Of a stretch of 64,000 nucleotides of DNA, positions 47,979-57,406 are shown piece by piece (within the stretch, counting starts at the first letter, position 1; every line of letters starts with the position of its first letter). Position numbers and translations under genes: made by a program. Source of the DNA: Sphingomonas sp. HDW15A. Its GTDB lineage: Bacteria > Pseudomonadota > Alphaproteobacteria > Sphingomonadales > Sphingomonadaceae. The notes beneath the pieces were generated by a model. The model was not told where the DNA came from, did no database searches, and was given only the letters and a program-made list of their open reading frames with translations. The stretch is taken from contig NZ_CP049870.1 in NCBI RefSeq assembly GCF_011301715.1, positions 2,232,001 to 2,296,000 of the forward strand. The letters run 5' to 3'.

Positions 47979-48173
47979 TTGCCCGAACGTAAAGCCTTTC
48001 CACTGCGGGTCGATCCCGCCCTTTGGGCGGCGGTCGAACGGCTGGCCGCGACCGACCTGAGATCGGTCAATGCCGAAGTCGAGTGCCTGCTGCGAGAGGC
48101 ATTGAAGGCGCGCGGAGTGAAATTGGAAGCGCCCAAGCCGGTCCGCCGTGGCCGGCCGCCGAAGGGAGGCTGA
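47979..48173 (+). CDS. small ribbon-helix-helix-like protein with AT-hook-like tail
   Basis: About 64 residues. The start is inferred as TTG at 47979, because GGAGGG (47965-47970) stands eight bases before it and no ATG fits; the open frame upstream overlaps the SPFH gene. The core AFPLRVDPALWAAVERLAATDLRSVNAEVECLLREAL has the strand-helix-helix pattern of Arc-type DNA-binding proteins, and the end RRGRPPKGG resembles an AT-hook. Lies between the SPFH gene and a membrane protein, one base from the latter; may regulate the cassette. Confidence 0.7.
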   Translation: MPERKAFPLRVDPALWAAVERLAATDLRSVNAEVECLLREALKARGVKLEAPKPVRRGRPPKGG

Positions 48174-48174
48174 G

Positions 48175-48426
48175 ATGCTGCATCTGTTCTTCGACAACAA
48201 GCCATGGTTCCGGGCGAAGCGCTACGGAATCGGCGCCGGTTGCCCCATAACCTGGCAAGGGTGGGCAATATTGGGCCTTCATATCGCGCTGATCCTCGGG
48301 ATCGTGGCAGCGCTCAGGGACAGGCCGCTGGGCTTGCTGATCAGCCTGCTGATCGCGACTATTGCGCCGCTTCCGATCTACGCTGCGCGAACCGAAGGCG
48401 GCTGGAAGTGGCGCTGGGGAAAGTAA
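48175..48426 (+). CDS. small two-helix membrane protein of unknown function
   Basis: 83 residues from MLHLFFDNKPWFRAKRYGIGAG, with two hydrophobic helices (about 24-43, and 49-66) and a basic, Trp-rich end (GGWKWRWGK). GGGAGG ribosome-binding site upstream. The ATG is one base after the RHH-like stop. The family is seen next to SPFH genes in related genomes as far as I recall; no function known. Confidence 0.65.
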   Translation: MLHLFFDNKPWFRAKRYGIGAGCPITWQGWAILGLHIALILGIVAALRDRPLGLLISLLIATIAPLPIYAARTEGGWKWRWGK

Positions 48427-48439
48427 GGGAGACGGGAAG

Positions 48440-49363
48440 ATGATCGCGTTAACACTGGCTTCCGCGCTTGCGGCTTCGACCATTACCGCGCCGGGCCCGA
48501 ACGGACCGCTGGAAGGGACCTTCATCGACGCCGGCAAAGGTGCGCCAATCGTCCTCATCGTCCCGGGCTCGGGACCGACGGACCGGGATGGGAACAATCC
48601 GTTGGGGGTCACGGCCGCGCCTTACCGAATGCTTGCTGAAGCGCTCGCCGGCAATGGGGTCAGCTCGGTCCGAATCGACAAGCGCGGCATGTTCGGAAGC
48701 AAGGGCGCGATTCCCGACGCCAATAAGGTCACCATCGCCGATTATGCCGCCGACGTTCACAATTGGGCGAAGGTGATCCGGCAGCGAACCGAATCCAAAT
48801 GCGTGTGGGTCGCAGGACATAGCGAGGGCGGCGTCGTTGCGTTGGCCGCGGGTCAGGACAAGAGCGATCTGTGCGGAATCGTCGCGATATCGGCAATGGG
48901 TCGAAAATTCGGGACGGTCCTTCGCGAGCAATTGCGCGCGAACCCGGCCAACGCCCCGATTCTCTCCGCTGCCGAAAAGGCGATCGACGAGCTGGAGGCC
49001 GGGCGGGACGTGCCCACCACTTCCTTGCCGCCCGTGCTGATGGGTCTGTTCAATCCCGCCGTTCAACCGTTCCTCAAGGATCTTATGGCGCACGATTCTG
49101 CTGCGCTCGCCGCCTCGCTGAAGCTGCCGCTGCTGATCTTGAGCGGTGACCTCGACATCCAGACTCCGGTGGCTGACGCCAAGGCGCTGGCCGCGGCACA
49201 GCCCACAGCAAAGCTTGTCATCGCCAATGGCGTCAATCACGTCCTCAAGTCGCCTGATGGCACGGACCGCGCGGCCAACCTCGCGACCTATGGCGATCCG
49301 GCGCGGCCGATCTCGCCTGCAATCGTGAATGCCGTCGCGGGTTTTGTGAAAGCGAAACGCTAG
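48440..49363 (+). CDS. exported alpha/beta hydrolase (S33-like)
   Basis: 307 residues from MIALTLASALAAST, a likely short signal sequence. Hydrolase features: oxyanion region VPGSGPTDRDGNNP, RIDKRGMFGSKG, nucleophile in GHSEGG (Ser near residue 125), acid in ILSGDLDIQTP and His in ANGVNHVLK. Substrate unknown. Thirteen bases after the small membrane protein, so it is part of the SPFH cassette. Overlaps the S1/P1 nuclease by four bases, convergent. Confidence 0.85.
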   Translation: MIALTLASALAASTITAPGPNGPLEGTFIDAGKGAPIVLIVPGSGPTDRDGNNPLGVTAAPYRMLAEALAGNGVSSVRIDKRGMFGSKGAIPDANKVTIADYAADVHNWAKVIRQRTESKCVWVAGHSEGGVVALAAGQDKSDLCGIVAISAMGRKFGTVLREQLRANPANAPILSAAEKAIDELEAGRDVPTTSLPPVLMGLFNPAVQPFLKDLMAHDSAALAASLKLPLLILSGDLDIQTPVADAKALAAAQPTAKLVIANGVNHVLKSPDGTDRAANLATYGDPARPISPAIVNAVAGFVKAKR

Positions 49364-50240
49364 CGGTCGCGCTGGCCCGGGGCCTTGCCGTGGAGAAGCG
49401 CATCGTCCAGCAGGCGGGCGAGGCGGAGGCCGCCGGCGACGACCCCGCGGCGAAGCTCGGGGATCAGCGCGCGAACGTCGGGTTCGTCGAGGGTCGGCCG
49501 AGCTTCGGGCTTCGCACCGCATGGGTCGCCGACAAGCGAGGCGTAAGCGAACTTGCGCGCGGATTCCCATTGCTCGCGGCTCCAGTCCTCAACCGTTCCG
49601 GCGGCCAGAGCCGGCCGCTCCGATGACGGAATTGACGCAAGCAACGCGTGGGCTCCGCCGGGTGGGGTCGAGATGGCGCGCTCCGCGAGGTAGCCGTCCC
49701 AGATGCTGTGCAAATTGGTACGTCCGCCCACTCGCCCGTAATTGGCTTTGACATCGTTGCCACCCCGGTCGCCGCGGTCGCCGGCGTGCATCGGATTGTG
49801 CAGGTCACCGACGAAGTGGACGAGGAACGCCAGCGCCATCAGCCGCTCGCGGGTCGGCACCGTACGGTCGGCAAGCAGCCGCGACTGCCGCTCGATCTGC
49901 GCAGAGACGCAATTGCCGTCCTTGCAGGCCGCCTTGAGGTCGAACGGCTTGCAGATGTCGACATTCTGGTAGTGCCAGGGCGAGGCGTAGCTGAAGCGCT
50001 CGGCAAGCGGCTTCACGCAATCCGGCCAGTAGCTGAGCTTCTCGATCGTCGCGACGGAACAGTCCGGCGTTTCGAGCAGCCTTCCCTGCGCCATGAGTTT
50101 GCGAAGCGCTGCGCGAGTCTCCGGCCGAGCCGCCTCGAATGCTATCCGGCCAACGGTCTCGTGGCCATATTCCCACCATGCGGCGGCGGGGACGAAAAGG
50201 TGATCAGCGCGGCGAGCGCGGCAAGGAATCGAATCGGCAT
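49360..50240 (-). CDS. S1/P1 family nuclease (frame broken near 50190)
   Basis: Zinc-dependent secreted nuclease. The main frame starts at MAQGRLLETPDC (50094) and lacks the N-terminus. Another frame gives a signal peptide from ATG 50240 (MPIRFLAALAALITFSS). One more G in GGGG at 50188-50191 (C on the coding strand) joins them to give ...PAAAWWEYGHETVGRIAFEAARPETRAALRK, placing the mature N-terminal Trp that ligates zinc after AAA. Other zinc ligands: HYQNVD, HFVGDLHNPMHAGD..GGND, NLHSIWDG. About 293 residues. Confidence 0.85.
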
Positions 50241-50250
50241 GAAGTCGCTC

Positions 50251-52074
50251 TTAAACCATTTCCAGCTCCGAGCGCTTGATGACCAGCCGCCACTCCTCGA
50301 GATCTTGGAGCATGGCGCGGGCAGCCTGCTCGATGAGGTCGGCAGATCGCGAGAGGTCGCCGGCTTCCTCGTCGAGATGCGACGCAATGGCCTTCAAGGT
50401 TTGGGCGGTCGATTGCGAACGTTGTGCACTACCGGCGAAGTCGCCCTGGCTGCGAATTCCAAACACCGCAGTGGCTGTCGCTGGAAGGCCGGTGGAAATC
50501 AGGCTGAGCCAGTTCTGATGGGCGGCCACCCAGTCCGGCGACACCGCTTTCCCGATGATGATCGCCAAGGCCGTGATCAGAGTTGCGATGAACAGGATGT
50601 TGAACAGTCGGCCGAGGCGCGTGTCGAGTTGCTCCGCCTGGAAGGCGGCACGCTCGTTATAGGCGATCTGGCTGTCCACCTCGAGCTCTCGCACGGTAGC
50701 GATGAGCTTCGCCGCGCTGTCCTGCTCCAGGCGGCCGGCCGGGCAACCCATCGCCCGCCAGAGTCCGGCCGCGTACCATTCCACCCAGCGTCTCGGCAGC
50801 GGATCGGTGCGGGATGCGGGATTGTCGGGCGCGGCTACGCCCAGCATCTTAAGGCTGCGCATCGGCCTAAGCCGTTCGGCAAGCTGGCGATAATCGAGCC
50901 ATCGCCGCTGCCACTCGCGCTTCGAGCCGAGCAAGGTGTTGGCGATGACCGCCGAAGCAACAAGGAATTCGGCAATCGCCAGCATCAGCTGATGCTGCGG
51001 TGCGAGGAATGCCGAAAGGCCAATCAGCGCGGCGGTCGCGGCGAGGACGAAATTGAAGACGTGCCCGCTTCGAAAGGTCTGGGCATAATGGCTCGCCAGG
51101 CGATCGCTCCAGGCGTAGGCCTGTTCGAGCAGGTCGAGCGGTGCGTCGGTTCCTTGACAGCTCAAGCAAGAGCGCCGGTAGTTGTCCCATTCATCGGCAA
51201 TTGCCCGACGGCAATCGGAATCGCGAAGGGATTCGATCCGCAGGCGGCGCACTCCAGCCAGGCTGAGCAGGAGCGGGAATTCGATCCGCGCACTGAACCG
51301 CGGCGGGCGTTCGCAGCGAAATTCCTGATAATGAAAGCGCTCTAGATTGTCTCCGGGCGGTCCGATCATGCCTTCGATTACAAAGTCGAGCCGCTCGCGG
51401 TTGAATGGCCTGCGGATCGCTCGCTCATAGCCGCTGCGGGTCATCACCTGCGGGTCGAATGCCGTCCACAGCATAGTAGTCTCCCGATCCGGCTGGACCG
51501 GCACGTGGACGACTGGGACCCCGGCGACGACGGCGTTCTCGACGATTTCCGCGGTGCCGCCTCGTCCTCGCGGTGGAGCACCGTCCCATAGCGCGACGAG
51601 AATGTCGCAGTGCGCGACCGTGGCCCGGCCGGCGAGCAGGTAGGCGGCCGGTTCCTCTTCGCGGCTGCCCGGCAATTCCAGAACGCAATCGGCGCGGGTC
51701 AGCAGATCCTCGAAAACTTGCGCCGGGTCCTCATGCTCGAAGTCGCGCTGATATTCCTCGCGGGCGAATGGCAGGATCGCCTGTAGCCTCCAGCCGCGTT
51801 CGATCGCCGCCTGTGCCGCGATCTGGTCGGCGCCGTCGGCGAGCGGTGAGGCAAGAGTGATCGTCGGTGGGCCTTCATCGAATGCCCCGCTTCCCGCCAT
51901 GCGCGCCTGAAACGAGAGCATCGATTGTTCGATAAGGTCGAGGATCACGCCGATTTCCTGGGCGATCTGCGGACCGCGCTTTGGATCGATCGCCGCCCGC
52001 CGATGTCCAGTTACTCCAACCGTCAGGGCGAGCGGCAATCCGGGCGGGCCCGCCCTGACGGTGTTGGAGGTCAT
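50251..52074 (-). CDS. SLOG-domain protein with two transmembrane pairs (SLATT-like putative effector)
   Basis: 607 residues. The N-terminal ~200 have a Rossmannoid pattern like the SLOG nucleotide-binding superfamily: VGVTGHRR (19-26), ASPLADGADQIAAQAA (75-90), DILVALWDGAPPRGRGGTAEIVENA (157-181). After a linker, two hydrophobic helices at about 339-358 and 362-381 precede W-x(3)-Y-x-LAERLR (392-402), like the SMODS/SLOG-associated 2TM (SLATT) effectors. A second helix pair lies at about 490-510 and 521-541. The C-terminus is a charged helix. Start codon overlaps the stop of the middle gene (ATGA). Predicted to sense a nucleotide signal and act on the membrane; inference only. Confidence 0.72.
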   Translation of the reverse strand: MTSNTVRAGPPGLPLALTVGVTGHRRAAIDPKRGPQIAQEIGVILDLIEQSMLSFQARMAGSGAFDEGPPTITLASPLADGADQIAAQAAIERGWRLQAILPFAREEYQRDFEHEDPAQVFEDLLTRADCVLELPGSREEEPAAYLLAGRATVAHCDILVALWDGAPPRGRGGTAEIVENAVVAGVPVVHVPVQPDRETTMLWTAFDPQVMTRSGYERAIRRPFNRERLDFVIEGMIGPPGDNLERFHYQEFRCERPPRFSARIEFPLLLSLAGVRRLRIESLRDSDCRRAIADEWDNYRRSCLSCQGTDAPLDLLEQAYAWSDRLASHYAQTFRSGHVFNFVLAATAALIGLSAFLAPQHQLMLAIAEFLVASAVIANTLLGSKREWQRRWLDYRQLAERLRPMRSLKMLGVAAPDNPASRTDPLPRRWVEWYAAGLWRAMGCPAGRLEQDSAAKLIATVRELEVDSQIAYNERAAFQAEQLDTRLGRLFNILFIATLITALAIIIGKAVSPDWVAAHQNWLSLISTGLPATATAVFGIRSQGDFAGSAQRSQSTAQTLKAIASHLDEEAGDLSRSADLIEQAARAMLQDLEEWRLVIKRSELEMV

Positions 52075-52592
52075 CGCAGGACGATGAATGCCACGGCGAG
52101 CAGCGCGGCGGCGGCAACGGCGCCGACAACGACATTCGAGCTGAATGCGAAATCACTGGTGCCGCCGCCGTTATTGTTGGTCCCGCCCGGGTCCATGATC
52201 AAATCCTTCTCGCCCGTTTTCTTGGCAATGAGCGTGTAGGCGAACTTCGCCTTGGCATCGTTCTTGTTCCAAACCTTCAATGTCCGGCCGTTGTCGAGCA
52301 CGTCGACCGCCTCGAATTGCCCCCATGTGGATTTGGATTGCGGACAATAAGTTGACGAGCCTCCCTTCACGTAAAGCGCTTCTTCGAGATCGTCGGGAAA
52401 GCGGTAACCGTCGGCTCCCTGAAGTTGAAAGTAAACGTTGAAGCCGTTGTATCCGGCGACATTGTCAAACGTGATGTGATTATCCTTTCCGACCGGCAGG
52501 TCGTTCGACTGGAATTGAAATTTATCCGCCGCGACGTCCGTCACGTTGACGGTCACGCGGGCATCCTTGGCTGGTTTCGGTCCGCCCATCAC
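52071..52592 (-). CDS. tail-anchored protein of unknown fold in the TIR/SLOG operon
   Basis: 173 residues with no signal peptide. Residues 10-133 look like a beta-rich soluble domain (VTVNVTDVAADKFQFQS; DNHITFDNVAGYNGFNVYFQLQG; LKVWNKNDAKAKFAYTLIAK). A Asn/Gly-rich linker (136-145) leads to a single C-terminal helix (about 152-171, VVVGAVAAAALLAVAFIVL) with one final Arg, a tail-anchor layout. I recognise no family. It lies 15 bases after the TIR gene and overlaps the SLOG gene by four, so all three are co-expressed. Confidence 0.65.
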   Translation of the reverse strand: MMGGPKPAKDARVTVNVTDVAADKFQFQSNDLPVGKDNHITFDNVAGYNGFNVYFQLQGADGYRFPDDLEEALYVKGGSSTYCPQSKSTWGQFEAVDVLDNGRTLKVWNKNDAKAKFAYTLIAKKTGEKDLIMDPGGTNNNGGGTSDFAFSSNVVVGAVAAAALLAVAFIVLR

Positions 52593-52607
52593 ATCACCTC
52601 CCTTTGC

Positions 52608-54722
52608 TCATGTTAAACTCCGAAATTTCATCTTTTCGAGCCGCGCCGCCACCGCCCGCGATTCGGCTGTGCGACCCAACCGCTCAAGCAATTGCATGCG
52701 TTCGTTCATTTCGCGCGGTCGTTCCGGCACGTTGGAAGGCAGTTGTGCAAAGCCGGCAACCCAGGCCTCGCGAGCGGCCTTCCCATCGCCCGTTCGGCGA
52801 CGAATGTCGCCGATCAGCCTATACGTCGTGGCAATCCGGTAACGTGTCCTCAGCGGGTCGGCGTTGGGTTCGCTCCTCGCGGATTCCAGGGCACGGCCTG
52901 CGTGGGTCAAGGCTTCGTTGAGTGATCCGTCGGCGAGCGAAAGCCGGGCCCGCACCAGTTCGCAATTCGTCTGTGCCTCGTGCCAGTCGGATGCGTTGGG
53001 CGCCCGAAGTCGCATTTCGGCGATAAGGCCGCAGCCCTCTTCGGCGATGCCTTTTGCCTGCGTAATACGATCGAGATCGATAAGAACCCTGGCTAACTCC
53101 AGACGCGCAAGTGCGGAATTGCCTTTCCAGATTCCGTTCTCAGGCTCGATCTGGATAAGCTTGGTGGCTTCCACGATCGCGAGCCGGAACTGGCGTGCGG
53201 ACTGCTCGAGCTGGCCGGTGTCGGCCAGCAAGTTGCCGAGCGCCCGTCGTGCCGTCAGCAACGGATCCTGGAATTGGACGTTGTCGCCACCACGCGACAG
53301 ATGGTCGGTGAGTATTGCGATTTGCCGTTCACGCGCTGCTTTCGCCTCCGCCAACTGGCCTCCGTCGCGTCTCGCATCGGCCAGCCAGGCCAGAACATTG
53401 CTGAGTTCACGCTGATATTCGTTATTGTCAGGATATGCGCGCGCGATGGCTAACATCGGCCCAAGCACGGCTTCCATCCGCCTCGAAGTCTCGGCGAATT
53501 GACGCTTGTTGAGCAACACGATGGCCATGTTTTCGGCGGCGTATACGGTTTCCAGCCGCCATTTCAGGTTTGTGGGTTCGATCGCCACCATCCGGTCGGC
53601 GAGGCGCTGGTATTCGCGGGTCGCCGCTTCCGCCTCGTTCAGTCGACCGCGAAGGCGGGCGAGCTCACTGATGTAAAAGACATTCTGCGCATGGTCGAAC
53701 AGCCTCTGTGGATCGCCCGGATTGCGCTCGACCGCCTCGCCCGTGCCGGCCAGCGCCTCGCGGTAAAGCCTTTCGGCAGAATTGAAGTCCTGCCGAGCGA
53801 AAGCGACTTGTGCAGTCAAGGTCAAAGCCTTGGAGCGCTGGAGAAGCCCGGCATCGTCGAGTTCTGAAGCGTCCTGCTTGCTGTAATAAGCGAGTATTCG
53901 TCCACCGACCCCGTCGAGCGCTTCGAGCTTCCCGATCGGCTCGAGCTTGTTCCTGAGATCGCCGAGCATGAACTCCACCAGCCCTTCGGCCTCGCGCCGT
54001 TCCTCGCGGGCTGCGTTGCGTTGGTCGAGGGCGAAGAGTGCGAGGCCGCTGGTGACGGTCATTCCGGCAAGCGATGCAGCGGCCATCCAGACCATCCTCC
54101 TCTGCCGCCGCTGCTGGTCGCGCTGCACGAGATCGTCGAGCCCGACATCGAGCATGCCCGCAACGATCTTGAGGAGCCCGCCGCGCCATCCATCGCCTTC
54201 CACGCGAAGGTCGGCGGCGATCGGCTCGGCAGGTTCGCCTGTGTCCCTTCCGTCGGGCGCAATTCGCTGGCGAAGGGCGGGCGGAAAGCATTCGGTGGCC
54301 GGGTCACCCGAGAACGGCTCGCCGTCCAGAATGGCGGCAAACACCCGGTCTTCGCCGTGAAGGCGCTTGAAGTCGCGTATTTCCTCGTCGACCCAGCGCG
54401 ACTGCGCGGCCTGGGGCGAGCACAGAACGATGAAGCAGCTGGAGGCTTTTAACGCTTCCTGGATCTCGCGTCCGAGGTTGTTCGAAGCAGCGAGCTCCTG
54501 GCGGTCGCGGAAGACCGGTGTCAAACGTTTTGGGATGGTGCCTAGCGGATGCGGGCTCCCGACCAGCTCCTTGGGGACACGGTACCGCTCCAGCCAGTTG
54601 TGGAGCCTTGTTGCGGCTTTCGAATCTTCATGGGCATAGCTCAGGAATGCCCAATAGCGCCGGGCGGACCTGCGCCTTCTTGGTCTGGTAGCGGCATTTG
54701 CGATTGGCGTGAATCGATTCAC
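52608..54722 (-). CDS. TIR domain - transmembrane - TPR protein
   Basis: 704 residues, GTG start. TIR domain at about 22-170: [23 protein letters not shown] (box 1 region), [16 protein letters not shown] and [20 protein letters not shown]. By comparison with NADase TIRs (W-V-x-x-E-I), Glu114 is the likely catalytic residue. One transmembrane helix at about 210-232. The rest is helical repeats of TPR type to the C-terminus ([29 protein letters not shown], and more). Possible TACAAT -10-like hexamer upstream on the minus strand. TIR-NADases make cyclic ADP-ribose-type signals; activity here is inferred, not shown. Confidence 0.85.
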   Translation of the reverse strand: MNRFTPIANAATRPRRRRSARRYWAFLSYAHEDSKAATRLHNWLERYRVPKELVGSPHPLGTIPKRLTPVFRDRQELAASNNLGREIQEALKASSCFIVLCSPQAAQSRWVDEEIRDFKRLHGEDRVFAAILDGEPFSGDPATECFPPALRQRIAPDGRDTGEPAEPIAADLRVEGDGWRGGLLKIVAGMLDVGLDDLVQRDQQRRQRRMVWMAAASLAGMTVTSGLALFALDQRNAAREERREAEGLVEFMLGDLRNKLEPIGKLEALDGVGGRILAYYSKQDASELDDAGLLQRSKALTLTAQVAFARQDFNSAERLYREALAGTGEAVERNPGDPQRLFDHAQNVFYISELARLRGRLNEAEAATREYQRLADRMVAIEPTNLKWRLETVYAAENMAIVLLNKRQFAETSRRMEAVLGPMLAIARAYPDNNEYQRELSNVLAWLADARRDGGQLAEAKAARERQIAILTDHLSRGGDNVQFQDPLLTARRALGNLLADTGQLEQSARQFRLAIVEATKLIQIEPENGIWKGNSALARLELARVLIDLDRITQAKGIAEEGCGLIAEMRLRAPNASDWHEAQTNCELVRARLSLADGSLNEALTHAGRALESARSEPNADPLRTRYRIATTYRLIGDIRRRTGDGKAAREAWVAGFAQLPSNVPERPREMNERMQLLERLGRTAESRAVAARLEKMKFRSLT
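54709..54722. other. 14-base perfect palindrome over the TIR gene start codon
   Basis: GTGAATCGATTCAC reads the same on both strands and includes the GTG start codon of the TIR gene. A few such palindromes are expected by chance in 64 kb, but the position suggests an operator or translational control site. Confidence 0.3.
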
Positions 54723-54794
54723 TGCGATTGCCCCATCGCGAAACGAACATGGGTCAATAACAGATTGTACGCAAAACCGCGATTCTCCGCCGCC

Positions 54795-54823
54795 TTGGCG
54801 CTTTCGGTACCCTGGACTATATG
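54795..54823 (+). promoter_or_regulatory. candidate leaderless promoter of ispG
   Basis: TTGGCG (54795-54800), a 17-base spacer, then TATATG (54818-54823). The predicted start falls at about 54830, the second in-frame ATG, from which the protein would begin MSVRPWRD as in relatives. No Shine-Dalgarno is present for either ATG. Confidence 0.45.
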
Positions 54824-54829
54824 ACGGAA

Positions 54830-55968
54830 ATGTCGGTTCGACCCTGGCGCGACATCACGCGCCGCCCTCCCGCCAGATCATGGTCGGCAACGTCGCCGTT
54901 GGCGGAGACGCGCCCGTCACTGTCCAGACCATGACCAATACTCCGACATCGGACGCCCGAGCGACGATCGACCAGATCCGCCGCTGCGAGGAAGCCGGGG
55001 TCGACATCATCCGCGTGTCGTGCCCGGATGCAGAGAGCACGGCTGCTCTCAAGCAGATTGTTCGCGCTGCGCGCGTTCCGATCGTCGCCGACATTCATTT
55101 TCACTACAAGCGGGCGCTCGAAGCCGCGGATGCCGGCGCCGCCTGCCTCAGGATCAATCCCGGTAACATCGGCTCGGCCGAGCGCGTTCGCGAAGTGGTC
55201 AATGCCGCGAAGGCCAACGGTTGCGCGATCCGCATCGGGGTAAATGCGGGGAGCCTCGAGAAGGACCTGCTCGAAAAATACGGCGAGCCCTGCCCCGAGG
55301 CTTTGGTCGAGAGCGCGCTCGATCATATCCGGATCCTCGAGGACCACGACTTCCGCGAATATAAGGTGGCCGTCAAAGCCAGCGACCTGTTCCTCGCGGT
55401 CGCCGCCTACCAGCAGCTTGCCGACGCTGTCGATTGTCCCTTGCACCTTGGCATCACCGAGGCCGGCGGCCTGATCAGCGGGACGGTCAAGTCGGCGATC
55501 GGCATCGGCTCCCTCTTGTGGTTCGGGATCGGCGACACGATTCGCGTTTCCCTTTCGGCCGAGCCGGAAGAGGAGGTGCGGGTCGGCTACGAGATTCTGA
55601 AAAGCCTCGGCATTCGCAATCGCGGGGTTCGCGTTGTCTCCTGCCCGAGCTGCGCACGCCAGGGGTTCGACGTCATTCGCACCGTTCAGACGCTTGAAGA
55701 GCGGCTGCAGCACATTCGGACGCCGATGAGCCTTTCGGTGCTGGGCTGCGTCGTCAACGGCCCGGGCGAAGCGCGCGAGACTGATATCGGCATCACTGGC
55801 GGCGGCCAGGGCAAGCACATGGTCTACCTGTCCGGCGTGACCGATCATCACGTCGCCGATGCCGACATGATCGAGCATATCGTGAAGCTGGTCGAGGCCA
55901 AGGCCGCGGAGATTGAAGCCGGAATGAGCGACGCCGGTCATGCCGACCCTGCCGTTGCCGCCGAATAG
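54830..55968 (+). CDS. ispG: 4-hydroxy-3-methylbut-2-en-1-yl diphosphate synthase (frame broken near 54866)
   Basis: Iron-sulphur enzyme of the MEP isoprenoid pathway. The body is clear: [73 protein letters not shown] and the cluster Cys in [13 protein letters not shown] and [12 protein letters not shown]. The N-terminus [12 protein letters not shown] is in another frame; one more C in CCC at 54865-54867 gives [10 protein letters not shown], uniting them (about 380 residues). ATG 54821 is an alternative start. As this enzyme is essential here, the break is almost surely a sequence error. Confidence 0.94.
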
Positions 55969-57371
55969 GTGGAACGGCTCGACACCAACTATCTCATCAT
56001 CGGCAGCGGATGCTCGGGGCTCGCCTTCGCCGATACACTTCTCGACCAGACCGATGCGGACATCATCATCGCCGACCGCCATGCCAAGCCGGGCGGGCAC
56101 TGGAACGATGCCTACGGCTTCGTCCGCCTTCATCAGCCCTCAGCTTTCTATGGCGTTAACTCGCTCGAACTGAGCGACGGTACAGTAGATCAAATCGGGC
56201 TCAATCAGGGCATGCTGCACCTCGCCAGCGGCGCGCAGGTTTCCGCCTATTTCGAAACGTTTATGGAACGACATCTGCTGCCCAGCGGACGTGTGCGCTA
56301 TTTGCCCCTGACCGAATGGGTGGGCGATGGCCGGCTGCGCAGCATCTTGGGCGGCGAGGAGCGTGAGGTCGCGTACCGCAAGCTCGTCGATTCCACGTAT
56401 TACGGGACGACCGTGCCCTCCACGCACCGTCCGAAGTTCGAGGTTGTTGGCGACGCCCGGCTAGTCCCGCCAAACGTGCTCCCGGCTTTGTGGAAGGAGC
56501 GCGACGACGTGCCATCGGCATTCGTCATTCTCGGCGCGGGAAAGACGGGAATGGATACCGTCGCCTGGCTGCTCCAGGCTGGCGTTATGCAACAGGCCAT
56601 TCATTGGGTGCGGCCTCGCGACGCATGGCTGCTAAATCGCGCAAAGCTTCAGCCCGGCCTCGCCAACTTTGAAGACTCGATCGGCGGCCAGTTGGCGCTG
56701 ATGACGGCCTGGGCCGAGGCCAGCGATGTCGACGAGTTGTTCGAAAAACTGGAAGCGGCCAACTACGTGCTACGGATCGATCGGCACACGCGGCCAACCA
56801 TGTTTCATTACGCGACGAGCTCGCGCGCCGAGGTCGACCTGCTGGCCACAGTGGAAACGGTAATTCGCGACGGGCATGTTAAGCGGATCGAGCCGGGCCG
56901 GTTGGTGTTCGAGGCAGGCGAGCGGGGGTCCCCGCAGATGCCTTGTTCGTCGACTGCACCGCGCCTGCCATCACCCGCAATCCGCCTGTGCCCTTATGGC
57001 AGCACGACCGGATCACCCTGCAGATGGTCCGGATCCCGCAGCCGGCGTTCAGTGCGGCGCTGACCGCCTTTATCGAGGCGCGGTACGACGATGACGAGAA
57101 AAAGAACGCGCTCGCCAGGCCGATTCCGCTGCCAGACCAAATCGGCGACTATCCCGCGGCGAGCCTGGTTGGCATGATGAACCAGAAAGCGTGGAGCGAG
57201 GAGTCAGCCATTCGTGAATGGATTCAGGCTTCGCGGCTTGATGGATTTTCCGGGATGATCGCCGGCATTGCCACTGACGATGTGCAGCGGCGCGATTTGC
57301 TCAGGCGAATGCGCGCGCAAGGACCGGCCGCTTTCGCCAACCTGATGCGGCTGGTGCAGGCCGCAGGATAA
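55969..57371 (+). CDS. FAD/NAD(P)-binding oxidoreductase (frame broken near 56936)
   Basis: Flavoprotein of monooxygenase/oxidoreductase type. Starts at GTG directly after the ispG stop: YLIIGSGCSGLAFADTLL is the FAD dinucleotide fold (GxGxxG), PGGHWNDAYGFVRLHQPS resembles the FMO-like segment, and VILGAGKTGMDTVAWLL is the NAD(P) fold. The first frame ends wrongly after EAGERG; a further G in GGGGG at 56934-56938 gives RGVPADALFVDCTAP and joins the C-terminal 140 residues. About 467 residues. Substrate unknown. Confidence 0.82.
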
Positions 57372-57406
57372 TCATTCCTTTACGCCGGCTGCCTAAATCC
57401 TTTGCC

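Noticed and set aside
50251..54722. Recent horizontal transfer of the TIR/SLOG operon
   Set aside because: Base composition and codon use look like the surrounding core genes, with no integrase, direct repeats or tRNA at the borders; ancient transfer cannot be excluded.
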